Shown in pieces: positions 31,516-40,000 of a stretch of 64,000 bases of DNA. The notes beneath the pieces are model-generated. The model made no database searches. It was not told the origin of the DNA and saw only the letters and a list, made by a program, of their open reading frames with translations. Numbering within the stretch: the first letter of the stretch is position 1; each line of letters starts with the position of its first letter. The stretch comes from Nitrobacter sp047149785 (GTDB lineage: Bacteria; Pseudomonadota; Alphaproteobacteria; Rhizobiales; Xanthobacteraceae). The stretch spans positions 310,001 to 374,000 of the forward strand of contig NZ_BAAGBE010000001.1 in assembly GCF_047149785.1 (NCBI RefSeq). Reading direction: 5' to 3'. Both the position numbers and the translations under genes were made by a program.

Positions 31516-31695
31516 TCATGGTCCTGGCGGGAAATCCTGCCCGCCCCGGTTGGTTTTGTGTCGACCGCATCGCGCTCCTGCTGAAATATGCGGAATCGGG
31601 CCGGGATCGTGGCCGCCGGCATATGTCACCGGCGCGCGCACCCGCGTCTCGATCGGCGGATGAGTGGCGAACGGATCGGCGAACCATGGCGCGGC
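31516..31695 (-). pseudogene. C-terminal remnant of an M48-family metallopeptidase
   Basis: One frame encodes PWFADPFATHPPIETRVRAPVTYAGGHDPGPIP, which resembles the C-terminal end of HtpX/YggG-like peptidases (pattern FATHPxIxxRVxAL, then YAGGHDPGPI). The catalytic HExxH domain is absent. It directly follows the lemA remnant, the normal gene order being lemA then an M48 peptidase. Read with that fragment, it points to one deletion fusing the two genes, followed by small indels. Confidence 0.6.
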
Positions 31696-31699
31696 TTGT

Positions 31700-32082
31700 C
31701 GGCGCACATTTCCATTACGGCCGAGGTCGCGCGCGGCAGTTTGCCGGCGAGCTGCTGGAAGTTGGCGTTGGCCTTGAGATCGGGATAGGCCTCCGACAGC
31801 GCGATCAAGCCGGGCGCGTTCTTGGCCGCGCCGACCTGCGCCGGACCCTGCGCCGACATCGCCACGTTGCGCGCCGTGACGACATCGTCCAGCGTCCCGC
31901 ACGGCATACCTTCACGGTTTCGACGAGGTTCGGGATCAGGTCGTGACGCTGTTGATCTGCACGTCGATGTCGGCGAAGGCCTGGCCGACGCGCTGGCTGA
32001 GTGCGACCAGCCGTTTATAAGCGACAAGCGCGAACAAGGCGATGACGACAATGACGCCGAGAATGATCCAGCCGGACGACAT
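31700..32082 (-). pseudogene. Decayed lemA gene
   Basis: LemA proteins are membrane-anchored helical proteins of uncertain role. From the ATG at 32082 the frame reads SSGWIILGVIVVIALFALVAYKRLVALSQRVGQAFADIDVQ (first part: anchor and start of the helical domain), then stops. A second frame continues QQRHDLIPNLVETVK, and a third gives GTLDDVVTARNVAMSAQGP and LIALSEAYPDLKANANFQQL. At least two indels therefore break the gene, an internal segment is shortened, and the C-terminal quarter is missing. It is unlikely to yield a functional product. Confidence 0.8.
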
Positions 32083-32250
32083 GGGGGGAGCGCTCCTGAA
32101 TAAGACGGGCGAGGCCTCTACCGTAGACGAAATGAGGTGCGAACAGCAGGAACCGCCGGGAAGGGCATCTCTTGTCTTGGAAAAGCCTTAGAGAAGTTCA
32201 AGTTGCCCGGTCCTTTGTTCTATGAAAGCATGAACCTTGCAGGACTTTTG

Positions 32251-32697
32251 ATGGCGGACCAGGACGGCGAGGGAATGATCGCGGACGAGCAGTCTTTCGG
32301 CGCAGCGCGCGCCGTCGATCCGCGCGCCGCCACGCCGCGGATGATACGCTATGTCTTTCTGGTGCTGGGTATCGGGTTCGTCGCGCTCGGCTTTATCGGC
32401 GCGTTCCTGCCGGTGCTGCCGACGACGCCGTTCCTGATTCTGGCCGCCGCCTGTTTCGCGCGTTCATCGCCCCGACTGGAAAATTGGCTGTTGCGGCATC
32501 CGCGTTTCGGCCCGCTTTTGCGCGGCTGGCGCGAGCGTGGCGCGATCCCGGTCAAAGCCAAGCTGATGGCGCTGGGCGGCACGGCGCTCGGCTTCGTGCT
32601 GTTGTGGCTCGGCAGCCATCCGGGGCCATGGCTCATGGCGGCGGTGGCGCTCATCATGCTGACCGGGCTGGCCTACGTTTTTACACGTCCGTCATAG
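32251..32697 (+). CDS. DUF454 (YbaN-like) inner membrane protein
   Basis: A 148-residue protein with two N-terminal membrane helices in RYVFLVLGIGFVALGFIGAFLPVLPTTPFLILAAACFARSS (about residues 30-70). The GxxLPxLPTTPFxLLAAxxFARSSPRLxxWLLxHPxFGP signature is diagnostic of DUF454. Two more helices lie at the C-terminus. Function unknown; some members sit in heme or recombination gene contexts. The ATG at 32251 has AGGA at suitable spacing; an ATG at 32230 is the alternative. The convergent Rsm22 gene ends nine bases downstream. Confidence 0.88.
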   Translation: MADQDGEGMIADEQSFGAARAVDPRAATPRMIRYVFLVLGIGFVALGFIGAFLPVLPTTPFLILAAACFARSSPRLENWLLRHPRFGPLLRGWRERGAIPVKAKLMALGGTALGFVLLWLGSHPGPWLMAAVALIMLTGLAYVFTRPS

Positions 32698-32705
32698 CTC
32701 GGGGG

Positions 32706-33752
32706 CTACGGCTCGCTCGGAACGATGGTGTCGCCCCAACTGATCCGGCGCAGACGGGCGTAGGCGGCCTTGTCGCGGCGGGGAAACGTCGCGAAGCTGG
32801 CGCTGCCGTCCGGCCGGCACAGTTTGATCCGCATTCCGGCCTTGCCGACGAGCGGCGGCGCCAGCACCCGCGGCAGACGTTGCCGGGCGGGCGTTCGCGC
32901 CAGCGCGATGTAGCTGAATTTCTCATCCTCGAAAGGAAGCTCCGCGCCCTTGAGGTGCTTGTGGGCGCGCGATCGCGGCAGCCGCTGCACGAAATGGCAC
33001 CAGTCCGGCGCGGCTTTTTGTTTTGACGCGTTTTCTTCATGCGAAACGGTGCCAATTTCGCTTGAAAGCGCTATGAGCGGGCAGGCTGCGTCGTGCGGGC
33101 AGGGCGCGAGGATATGCGCGCCTTGCGCCACGAGCCGGCGGCGCAGGTCGAGAATGCGCCGGTAGCCGGCGTGCGTGCCGGGTTCGACGACCAGCAGCGT
33201 GTCGCGAGTCGCCGCCCACATGAGGTCGGCGAGTGCGGATTGCCGGTCGGCATTCATTTCGCCGATGACATAGCTTGCGACCACGAGATCGGCGCCCGCC
33301 GGCTTGTCGCGAAGTCCGGTCGACGCTTCGCTCTGTGCGTAGCGAAGCGCAGAGAGGCGTGAGTCGCCGCGCATAAGGTCGAGCGCGAGGGTGCGCAGCG
33401 CTGGATTGGCGTCGACAGCCGAGAACTCGTTGAGGGAATCGAACGTCTGCGCCGCCGCCCATGTCGCGGTGCCCGGTCCGGCGCCGACATCGAGCAGGTT
33501 TTGTGGTGCGAATTCCGGACGAATCTCACGGAGCGCATTGAGGCTGGCGACGACGGCCGCATAGGTCGCGGGCATCCGCGCCAGCGCGTAGGCGAGCGCG
33601 TCGGATTCACTCCGGATCGCAACCGAGCCGCCGCCGCGGCGATAGGTTTGCGAGATCGTCGCCGCGCGGACAGCGGCATCGCTGCGGGAGAGGCCGTGCG
33701 TCTCGCGATCGAGTGCGGCGCGCAGCGCGGCTGGAAGGGCAGGCGGGGTCAT
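32706..33752 (-). CDS. Rsm22-family methyltransferase-like protein with an in-frame repeat insertion
   Basis: A 348-residue protein of the small-ribosomal-subunit Rsm22 family (bacterial relatives of mitochondrial METTL17), thought to help assemble the small ribosomal subunit. The SAM-binding fold shows LLDVGAGPGTATWAAA (about residues 86-101). The family cysteine motif is present as CPHDAACPL and DWCHFVQRLPRSR, followed by HKHLKGAELPFEDEKFSYIAL and LCRPDGS. Between the second and third cysteines lie 20 extra residues (about 227-246, IALSSEIGTVSHEENASKQK) encoded by a copy of a dispersed repeat. Without them the spacing is C-x5-C-x7-C. The frame remains open throughout, so the product may still be functional. 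Confidence 0.88.
   Translation of the reverse strand: MTPPALPAALRAALDRETHGLSRSDAAVRAATISQTYRRGGGSVAIRSESDALAYALARMPATYAAVVASLNALREIRPEFAPQNLLDVGAGPGTATWAAAQTFDSLNEFSAVDANPALRTLALDLMRGDSRLSALRYAQSEASTGLRDKPAGADLVVASYVIGEMNADRQSALADLMWAATRDTLLVVEPGTHAGYRRILDLRRRLVAQGAHILAPCPHDAACPLIALSSEIGTVSHEENASKQKAAPDWCHFVQRLPRSRAHKHLKGAELPFEDEKFSYIALARTPARQRLPRVLAPPLVGKAGMRIKLCRPDGSASFATFPRRDKAAYARLRRISWGDTIVPSEP
33014..33075 (-). repeat. Dispersed repeat inserted in frame within the Rsm22-family gene
   Basis: On the reverse strand this segment reads GCGCTTTCAAGCGAA, CCGTTTCGCATGAAGAAAA and CGCGTCAAAACAAAAAGC in order. That matches the 5' half of the composite repeat at 2876-2935 and 60823-60882. No hairpin part is present. 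About 60 bases are added, preserving the frame. Confidence 0.8.
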
Positions 33753-33883
33753 TTCAGAACAGACGCTATCTGTTATCTGCTATATGAAAATCGTCATGCC
33801 CGGACAGGTTTCGAGGAAGCCGACACTTGCTGTCTGTGGAGATTTGGGACCTATCATCTTGCAGGCACCTTGGGGACACCGCC

Positions 33884-34020
33884 TTATAGCACCAGATCAG
33901 TCAAAGTCAGCAAGCTTCGCAGCTTTTCATCAATCTCCAATGCCTCCATGACTTGATTGCGGTAGTAATGGACTCCAACATTGCCACTAGCGTTACAGTA
34001 GTCCGATGATGATGGCATTG
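33884..34020 (-). pseudogene. Fragment of a paralogue of the unknown gene at 35774-36694
   Basis: The reverse strand encodes SSSDYCNASGNVGVHYYRNQ followed by VMEALEIDEKLRSLLTLTDLVL and a TAA at 33884-33886. It matches the C-terminus of the 306-residue protein upstream (CRVSETLGDNVGVTYNFSRDHLLEAADIDEKLRALV). Only the last 45 or so codons remain, with no start. It follows the WD40-like gene, so a second copy of the unknown gene once lay here. Confidence 0.7.
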
Positions 34021-34041
34021 TGACTTCTCATGACTAGCTTT

Positions 34042-35196
34042 TCATTCACTTACTTTAAAGATCTTGAGCCCGCTCCCCGTAGCTACTGCTAGTTCGCGTC
34101 CGCTTGGAGAGAACGCAGTTACATAGACGGATACAGGTCCGAACTGTTTGGTCTCCACAATCTCGCCGTTTGACGAATCGAGAATAGCCAGCGTGCGATC
34201 GCTTATGATCGCGGCTATGTATTTGCCCGCAGGACTCCAACTTAGGCTCTTCACAGAACCCGATTGTGAAGCTGCCTCTTTCGCTAAGTGATGTGTCGCA
34301 GTCTGCCAGAGTTTGATGGACGAATACTTCAGGCTCGCAGGAAGGGTGGAGCCTACGAGTGCGCCCGTCGCAATGTGCGAGCCGTCAGGGCTAAAGATGA
34401 CCGCATCGACACCAATCTTCGATGATTGGTCGTAGGCAAAAAATTCTTCAGAAGACGGGTCGCGCGCGTTAGCAAACACTCTGACCAAACCATTTATATA
34501 TCCGATTGCCAGTCCGTTGTTATTGGACGAGAATGCAAGCGACGAAGCTGTATTTTTTCTGGGGCTAGAAATAAAGATTGCGATTTCCGATGTTACCCGA
34601 TCGAAGACTGTCACGGGAGAACCATAATCAGCAGTCGAAAAGGCAATTAGGTTTCCTTTCGGTGACAGACTAAATTTTGCTAGCCGATTCTTTCGAACCT
34701 CCGCGTGCCCTGCTGGACCCTCAATTCTCTCGATGACTTTCGAGGCCGATACATCCCAAAGATCGATTGTGTATTGATTGTCATTGCGGGATGCCATTGA
34801 AGCTGGCGTAAACAAACGCGTACCGCCCGCTGCAAACGCGATAGACGGACCCACATACTGGCTATCGTTGACAAAGAAACTATGGAGTTTCTGGCAATCA
34901 TGGCTATCCCAAACCGTTACTTGCGTCCCATATGCGCTGTACCCAGCTATCAAACTTCCGTCGTCCGACCAGCCCACCCCCGTAACTTCCAGCGCAGGGG
35001 CAGTAGTCTGACCTGAAGCGGGCTGGCAAGTCCTGACTTCTCTCAACGAAAAGTGTTTCAGGTTGCTACTTCTCGCCGACAAGCGAGTATCTCCAAGGCC
35101 TGTCGTCAAAACTAAAATAGCCCCGCCTATCCGCAAGGACAGTCCAAAAGACTTTCGTATGGGAAAGCGGTTCCACAATGCCTTCATCATTCGCAT
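34042..35196 (-). CDS. WD40-like beta-propeller protein, exported
   Basis: A 384-residue protein beginning with a basic stretch and a hydrophobic segment (LSLRIGGAILVLTTGL, about residues 20-35), suggesting export or anchoring. The rest is a row of WD40-like blades: VTGVGWSDDGSLIAGYS...VTVWDS, AFAAGGTRLF...IDLWDV, KFSLSPKGNLIAFS...VTVFD, VIFSPDGSHIATG...IKLWQT, SLSWSPAGKYIAAI...LAILDS and TAFSPSGRELAVATG. Such propellers are protein-binding platforms. GC is below the window average, pointing to acquired DNA. It is the last intact gene of a three-gene group on this strand. Function unknown. Confidence 0.75.
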   Translation of the reverse strand: MRMMKALWNRFPIRKSFGLSLRIGGAILVLTTGLGDTRLSARSSNLKHFSLREVRTCQPASGQTTAPALEVTGVGWSDDGSLIAGYSAYGTQVTVWDSHDCQKLHSFFVNDSQYVGPSIAFAAGGTRLFTPASMASRNDNQYTIDLWDVSASKVIERIEGPAGHAEVRKNRLAKFSLSPKGNLIAFSTADYGSPVTVFDRVTSEIAIFISSPRKNTASSLAFSSNNNGLAIGYINGLVRVFANARDPSSEEFFAYDQSSKIGVDAVIFSPDGSHIATGALVGSTLPASLKYSSIKLWQTATHHLAKEAASQSGSVKSLSWSPAGKYIAAIISDRTLAILDSSNGEIVETKQFGPVSVYVTAFSPSGRELAVATGSGLKIFKVSE

Positions 35197-35273
35197 TCAC
35201 CCGCCAAGGCTAGAGCCTATTCAAAGAAAGTTGTGACGTTTCCTGCATACCGAACAATGACAACTCGCAAATA

Positions 35274-35777
35274 TTACCCGCAGAATTGTTGGTGACGTGA
35301 AATTACCCGGCCCGTAATAGTCGCATAGACTAGGCTTGCGCACCTACCAACTCTGGTAGTGTTTGGAGACAAATTTGTGTGGGATGGGCTTTCCCGTCGA
35401 CGCTCCTGGTGGAGTCCTCGTGGCCGCGTGGGTTTGGCCAACGAAAAATGCCAAAGCGACGGTCGACGCACTCGGACGTTGCGAGCTGCGCTTCCAGACT
35501 TACCCGCATATTTGTGAACTGCGTTGATAAGCTCCTGATTGGCGGTAGCACCGAATACGCCTTGATTGTTGATTATTTCGAGGGCGTCGGTCGCATACCC
35601 GCGGATCTCTGTCTGTGAACTATAGTAGAGGTTGATATAATTGAGGGCATTTTGCGTGTCTCCCGCTTGCAACGCAGCGTTGGCTCCATCGATATAGCTC
35701 TGCAAGGGTGACACCTGTTCAGATGTATATCCTGGCGTTGGAACATCCATGGATTGCGATGATGTTGATCCGATCAT
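35274..35777 (-). CDS. Unknown small protein coupled to the gene at 35774-36694
   Basis: A 167-residue frame that I do not recognise. The first 95 residues look like a real protein: polar N-terminus, then a helical repeat-like segment (LQSYIDGANAALQAGDTQNALNYINLYYSSQ) resembling one TPR-type helix pair. From about residue 96 the composition becomes Arg/His/Ser-rich and unlike the first part, so the end may be a junction with unrelated DNA. The ATG overlaps the TGA of the upstream gene (ATGA), a sign of translational coupling. No signal peptide is visible. Confidence 0.5.
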   Translation of the reverse strand: MIGSTSSQSMDVPTPGYTSEQVSPLQSYIDGANAALQAGDTQNALNYINLYYSSQTEIRGYATDALEIINNQGVFGATANQELINAVHKYAGKSGSAARNVRVRRPSLWHFSLAKPTRPRGLHQERRRESPSHTNLSPNTTRVGRCASLVYATITGRVISRHQQFCG

Positions 35778-36694
35778 TTCCTAACGAAGGACATGACAAG
35801 AGCGCGTAGCTTTTCGTCGATGTCTGCCGCCTCGAGGAGATGATCACGACTGAAATTGTAGGTGACGCCGACATTATCACCGAGCGTCTCGCTCACTCTG
35901 CAAGACGGGTACTTCACGATGTTGAGGTCGTTCTGATTGTTGCAGGTAAACAGCAGCAGACCGTGAGGCGTGTTCGTCGTATAAATCTCATGGGGTACGT
36001 TGAAAGGCCGCTTGTAGAGCCGATATTTTCCACCGATCAATGTGAAGTCGTCCTCTGCGGACTTGGACGTCTGCAGATAAAATCTCAACAGATCCTCCGC
36101 TGAGCGCGGTGTGAATCTATACTGGACGAGCGCTCTTAACTGATCGTGCCACCCGATGAGATCGAGCGCGGGTGCCGTAGTTGGCGTTCTGGGCAGCAAA
36201 CCAGGGAGCAGAACATAAAGCGTGAAAGAAGCGTTCGAGCTTCCATGGTTCGGCTTTGTTACGGCAATGAGATAATTGCGCGGGATTTCGTACTCTATGT
36301 CGCCAAATAGAACAACGACGGGTGCTCCGTCGAAGGACGGATGGTGATGAAGTGCCCGGTGAATTGTAGACTGATTAGTAACGTCGCGGTCGTATGCGTG
36401 TGCTGCAACCAAAAAGATCGGAATCAGCGCTAGAGTAACCGCAAGACAGAGCTGATTTGCCCGAAAGCGCGCGGCCTGCCTCGATGGCTTATTCGGAAGT
36501 GCAACGTTTGGATGAAAATATGTGCTATTGTGTGAGCTGCTTTGGTAAATTAGACGTCGACTGAAACGTATAAAGTCAAAAAATTTTAAGCTCTCGGAAC
36601 TTAAGAGGCGAGCCACGCAAGAGATTGTTGTGTGTAAGCTCGCACCTATTCGGACCGAAGAGGCAATTGAGTTCTCGCGTAGAAAATAAATCAT
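35774..36694 (-). CDS. Unknown protein with one membrane segment
   Basis: A 306-residue protein I cannot place in a family. A hydrophobic stretch (LCLAVTLALIPIFLVAAHAY, about residues 82-101) would act as signal anchor, leaving about 200 residues outside. The exported part includes VVVLFGDIEYEIPRNYLIAV, FTLYVLLPGLLPRT, LYKRPFNVPHEIYTTNT and a closing LLEAADIDEKLRALVMSFV. The true start may lie downstream of the one given, close to the anchor, since the first 70 residues look unstructured. A fragment of a second copy lies at 33884-34020. GC is low. It is probably first of a three-gene unit with the small protein and the WD40-like protein. Confidence 0.6.
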   Translation of the reverse strand: MIYFLRENSIASSVRIGASLHTTISCVARLLSSESLKFFDFIRFSRRLIYQSSSHNSTYFHPNVALPNKPSRQAARFRANQLCLAVTLALIPIFLVAAHAYDRDVTNQSTIHRALHHHPSFDGAPVVVLFGDIEYEIPRNYLIAVTKPNHGSSNASFTLYVLLPGLLPRTPTTAPALDLIGWHDQLRALVQYRFTPRSAEDLLRFYLQTSKSAEDDFTLIGGKYRLYKRPFNVPHEIYTTNTPHGLLLFTCNNQNDLNIVKYPSCRVSETLGDNVGVTYNFSRDHLLEAADIDEKLRALVMSFVRK

Positions 36695-36859
36695 AGATCG
36701 CTAGTCCTATGGCGCTCGTAACCAGCGTCAAACCCATCTCGTGCATCGCCAGGATTTGACGGCTATTGATGTCGCTTGAACCGCTCCAGGCCGGAGGGTG
36801 GCCGGAAAGGGAAAGCGCGAGTCTGGAACGCAGCGGGGCTCCACAGCGCCAGACCGGCA

Positions 36860-37070
36860 GATTGCCAAGAAGCGGCATCGCGGAAAGCCCGAACGGCTGC
36901 GCTCCAGTATCATGCCCGCATCCTGGTCGCGAATTTGATCGCTGACCACCGATCGACTGCGGCACTTCGAGAAGGGACGTATTGGCCTTGGTCCGGGCCA
37001 GTGTCCGATGCGCGACGTAGCCGTCGATCGGGCCATTGCCTTGTCTGAGAGTGCCGACTCTTCCCCTCAA
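36860..37070 (-). pseudogene. Plug-domain remnant of a TonB-dependent siderophore receptor
   Basis: The reverse strand reads GPIDGYVAHRTLARTKANTSLLEVPQSI in one frame and continues SVVSDQIRDQDAGMILE in another. This is the TonB-box-to-plug segment of FhuA-like receptors (pattern DGYxAxRSxTxTKTDTPLLExPQSIxVVTxxQIxDQ). The remaining more than 600 codons are absent. It lies immediately downstream of the smc gene end and marks the right edge of the low-GC island. Confidence 0.65.
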
Positions 37071-37080
37071 GGAGAGGGTA

Positions 37081-40000
37081 TCACGCCACGTTCTGATCGA
37101 GGATCTTCACCGCGTTTTCAAGGTCGACCGACACCAGTTGCGAGACGCCGCGCTCGGCCATGGTCACGCCGAACAGCCGGTTCATCCGCGCCATGGTGAT
37201 CGGATTGTGCGTGATGATGATGAAGCGCGTCTCGGTGGACCCGGTCATCTCGTGCAGCAGGTTGCAGAAGCGTTCGACGTTGTGGTCGTCGAGCGGCGCG
37301 TCGACTTCGTCCAGCACGCAGATCGGCGACGGGTTGGTGAGGAACACCGCGAAGATCAGCGCCAGCGCGGTCAGCGCCTGCTCGCCGCCCGAGAGCAGCG
37401 ACAGCGTCTGCGGTTTCTTGCCGGGCGGTTTGGCGATGATCTCGAGGCCGGCTTCGAGCGGATCGTCGCTCTCGATCAGGTGCAGCGCCGCCTCGCCGCC
37501 GCCGAACAGCTCGGTGAACAGCCGCTTGAAGTGAGTGTTGACGGTTTCGAACGAGGTCAAAAGCCGCTCGCGCGCCTCGCGGTTGAGGCTCTGGATGCCG
37601 GTGCGCAGCTTCTTGATGGCTTCGACGAGGTCGTCGCGCTCGGTGGTGAGCGAGGTGTGCTGGGTCTCGACCTCGCGCAGTTCCTCCTCGGCGCGCAGGT
37701 TGACGGCGCCGAGACGGTCGCGATCGCGGCGCAGCTTTTCCAGCTCCGCCTCGATCTCCGGCAGCGGCGGCAGGTCAACCCCGTCCTGAATTTCGGCCAG
37801 AGAGGCCACCGCACCGGGCTCGACCTCGAGCATGTCGCGGATTTCCCGTTCGGTATCCTCCAGACGCCGCTTGCTGCCGTCCATGCGTTCCTCGGCGCGG
37901 GCGGTGGCCTCTCGCGCGCTCGACAGCGCCTCCAGCGAGATTTTCGCGGTGCGATCGGTGTCCGCCATCGCGGCCTCGGCGGCGGCGAGCGCATCGGCCG
38001 CGTCGCGACGGTCCTTCTCGGCGTGCTCGATCTCGCTGATGACGGCGCTGCGCTTCTCGGCGAACAGGGTCGGCGCATTCTCGAGCTCGGCGCGCTCGGC
38101 CTTCACGTCGGTGACGCGCGCTTCGACGGTCGCGATCTGCGAGGCCGCGCTCTGCTTGCGGGTCTGCCATTCGTTACGTTCGGCCGATATCGCCAGCAGG
38201 CGGCGGTCCGCAAGCTCGGCTTCGCGCGCCAGCGCCTGCGCTTCGGCGCGCACCTGCGCCGCAAGCCGGCGATGGCCATCGATCTCGGTCCGCACCTCGC
38301 CGAGCTTTGTTTCGGTATCGAGGCTCGGCGGCAACTCGCCAAGCGCGGCGGTGGCGGCTTCATGGGCGGCGGCGACTTCCGTGCGGTCGCTGGTCAGGCG
38401 GTTGTGCGCCTCCGTCAGCGCCGAGCGGCGCGCCGCATGGCGATTGATCTCGCGCTCGGCACTCGCATGGCGTTCGCGCGCGGCGTCGGCCTCACGCTGC
38501 GCCGCGCGCCACGCATTGCGCGCCTCGCTCTCGCCTGAGGCGGCAGCGGTGACGACGTGAGCGGCGGCGGCGACCGCCTGCTGGGCCGTCTCCAGCGCCT
38601 GTCGCCGCTCGGCAACTTCGGCGCGCGCGCGCTCGATCTCGCTCTCGATATCGGCAAGACGCGCGCGCTCGGCGAGGCGGCGCGCGGCCCCGGTCGGCGC
38701 ATGGGCCGCGGTCACGAAGCCGTCCCAGCGCCAGACGTCGCCTTCGAGCGACACCAGCCGCTGGCCGGTTTTCAAATGCGCGACCAGCTCCGAGCCGCGC
38801 TCCCTGGCGACGACGCCGATCTGGGCCAGGCGCCGCGCCAGCTCAGGCGGCGCCTGCACATGGGCCGCAAGCGATTCAATACCCCCGGGCAACGCCGGGT
38901 CCTCGGCTGTCACGGCCGCGCCGGTCCAGCGCATCGGCGCGGACTGGTCCACCGGTGCGTCGAGGTCGTCGCCGAGCACGGCGCCGATCGCCTTCTCATA
39001 GCCCTTGTCGACGCTGATGCCGTCGATGATCGGCGGCCACAGGTTCTTGCTTTCGCCATTCAGGATCTTGGCGATGGTCTTGGCTTCGGTCTCGAGCCGC
39101 TGGGCCCGCTTGTCGGCCTCCTGCAACGGCCCGCGCGCCGCTTCGACGCCGGAGCGGGCGGCTTCGAGCTGCCCTCGCGCGGCGGCATGTTCGGCCTCGC
39201 GCTCGCGGCTCAGGCTTTCCGATTGCGCAAGCGCCTGCTGTGCGCGCTCGATCGCTGCGCTCAGCGCATCGAGATCGCCGAAGCCGCTGGTCTGTTGCGC
39301 CAGCGCCTCGGTCTCGCGCTGCACGTCCGCGATCTGCTGATCGATGCGCGCCAGACGATCGCGATGGGTGCGCACGTTCGATTCAAGCTGGTTGCGCTTC
39401 GCGGTAAGGTCGGCCAGCGCGCGGGTCAATTCCGCGAACGTGGCCTCTGTCGCGGCAAGCGTTGCTTCCGCCTGCGCCACCCGCTCGTCGACACCGCTGC
39501 GGGTCTCGACGCGTGACTTGATCTCCTCCTTCAGCTCGGTGTCCTCGGCGTCGAGCCGCCGCAAGGCGTCCTCGGCATCGGAGGATTGCCGCTGCTCGCG
39601 CTCGATGTCGGATGCAAGCTGCGTCAGCCGGCGATCGAGTTCGGCGGCGCGCTCCTTCGCGCGCTCCTCCTCGCGGTCGAGGGCTTCGCGCGCGCTGGTG
39701 AGGCGCTGCAGTCCGGCGGCGGCGCGGGCTTCCGCCTCGCGCAGCGCCGGCAATTCGGATGCGCGCTCCGCCTGGAGGCGGGCGGCTTCCGCCTGCTCGC
39801 GGGTGCGTTCGGCCAGTTCGCGGACGTTCAAATCGTGAATTCTGGCGGCTTCCGTCACCTCGGACTGGGCGTCCAGCCAGCGCAGGTGAAACAGCATGGC
39901 CTCGGCCTTGCGCACTTTCGCCGCGACGTCGCGATAGCGGATCGCTTGCCGCGCCTGCTTCTTGAGCCCCTCCATCTGGCCGGCGAGCTGGCCGATCACG

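Noticed and set aside
36576..37070. A 164-codon reverse-strand open frame taken as an intact gene
   Set aside because: Only its first part resembles a protein (TonB plug), and the match continues in another frame; the rest is non-coding in character.
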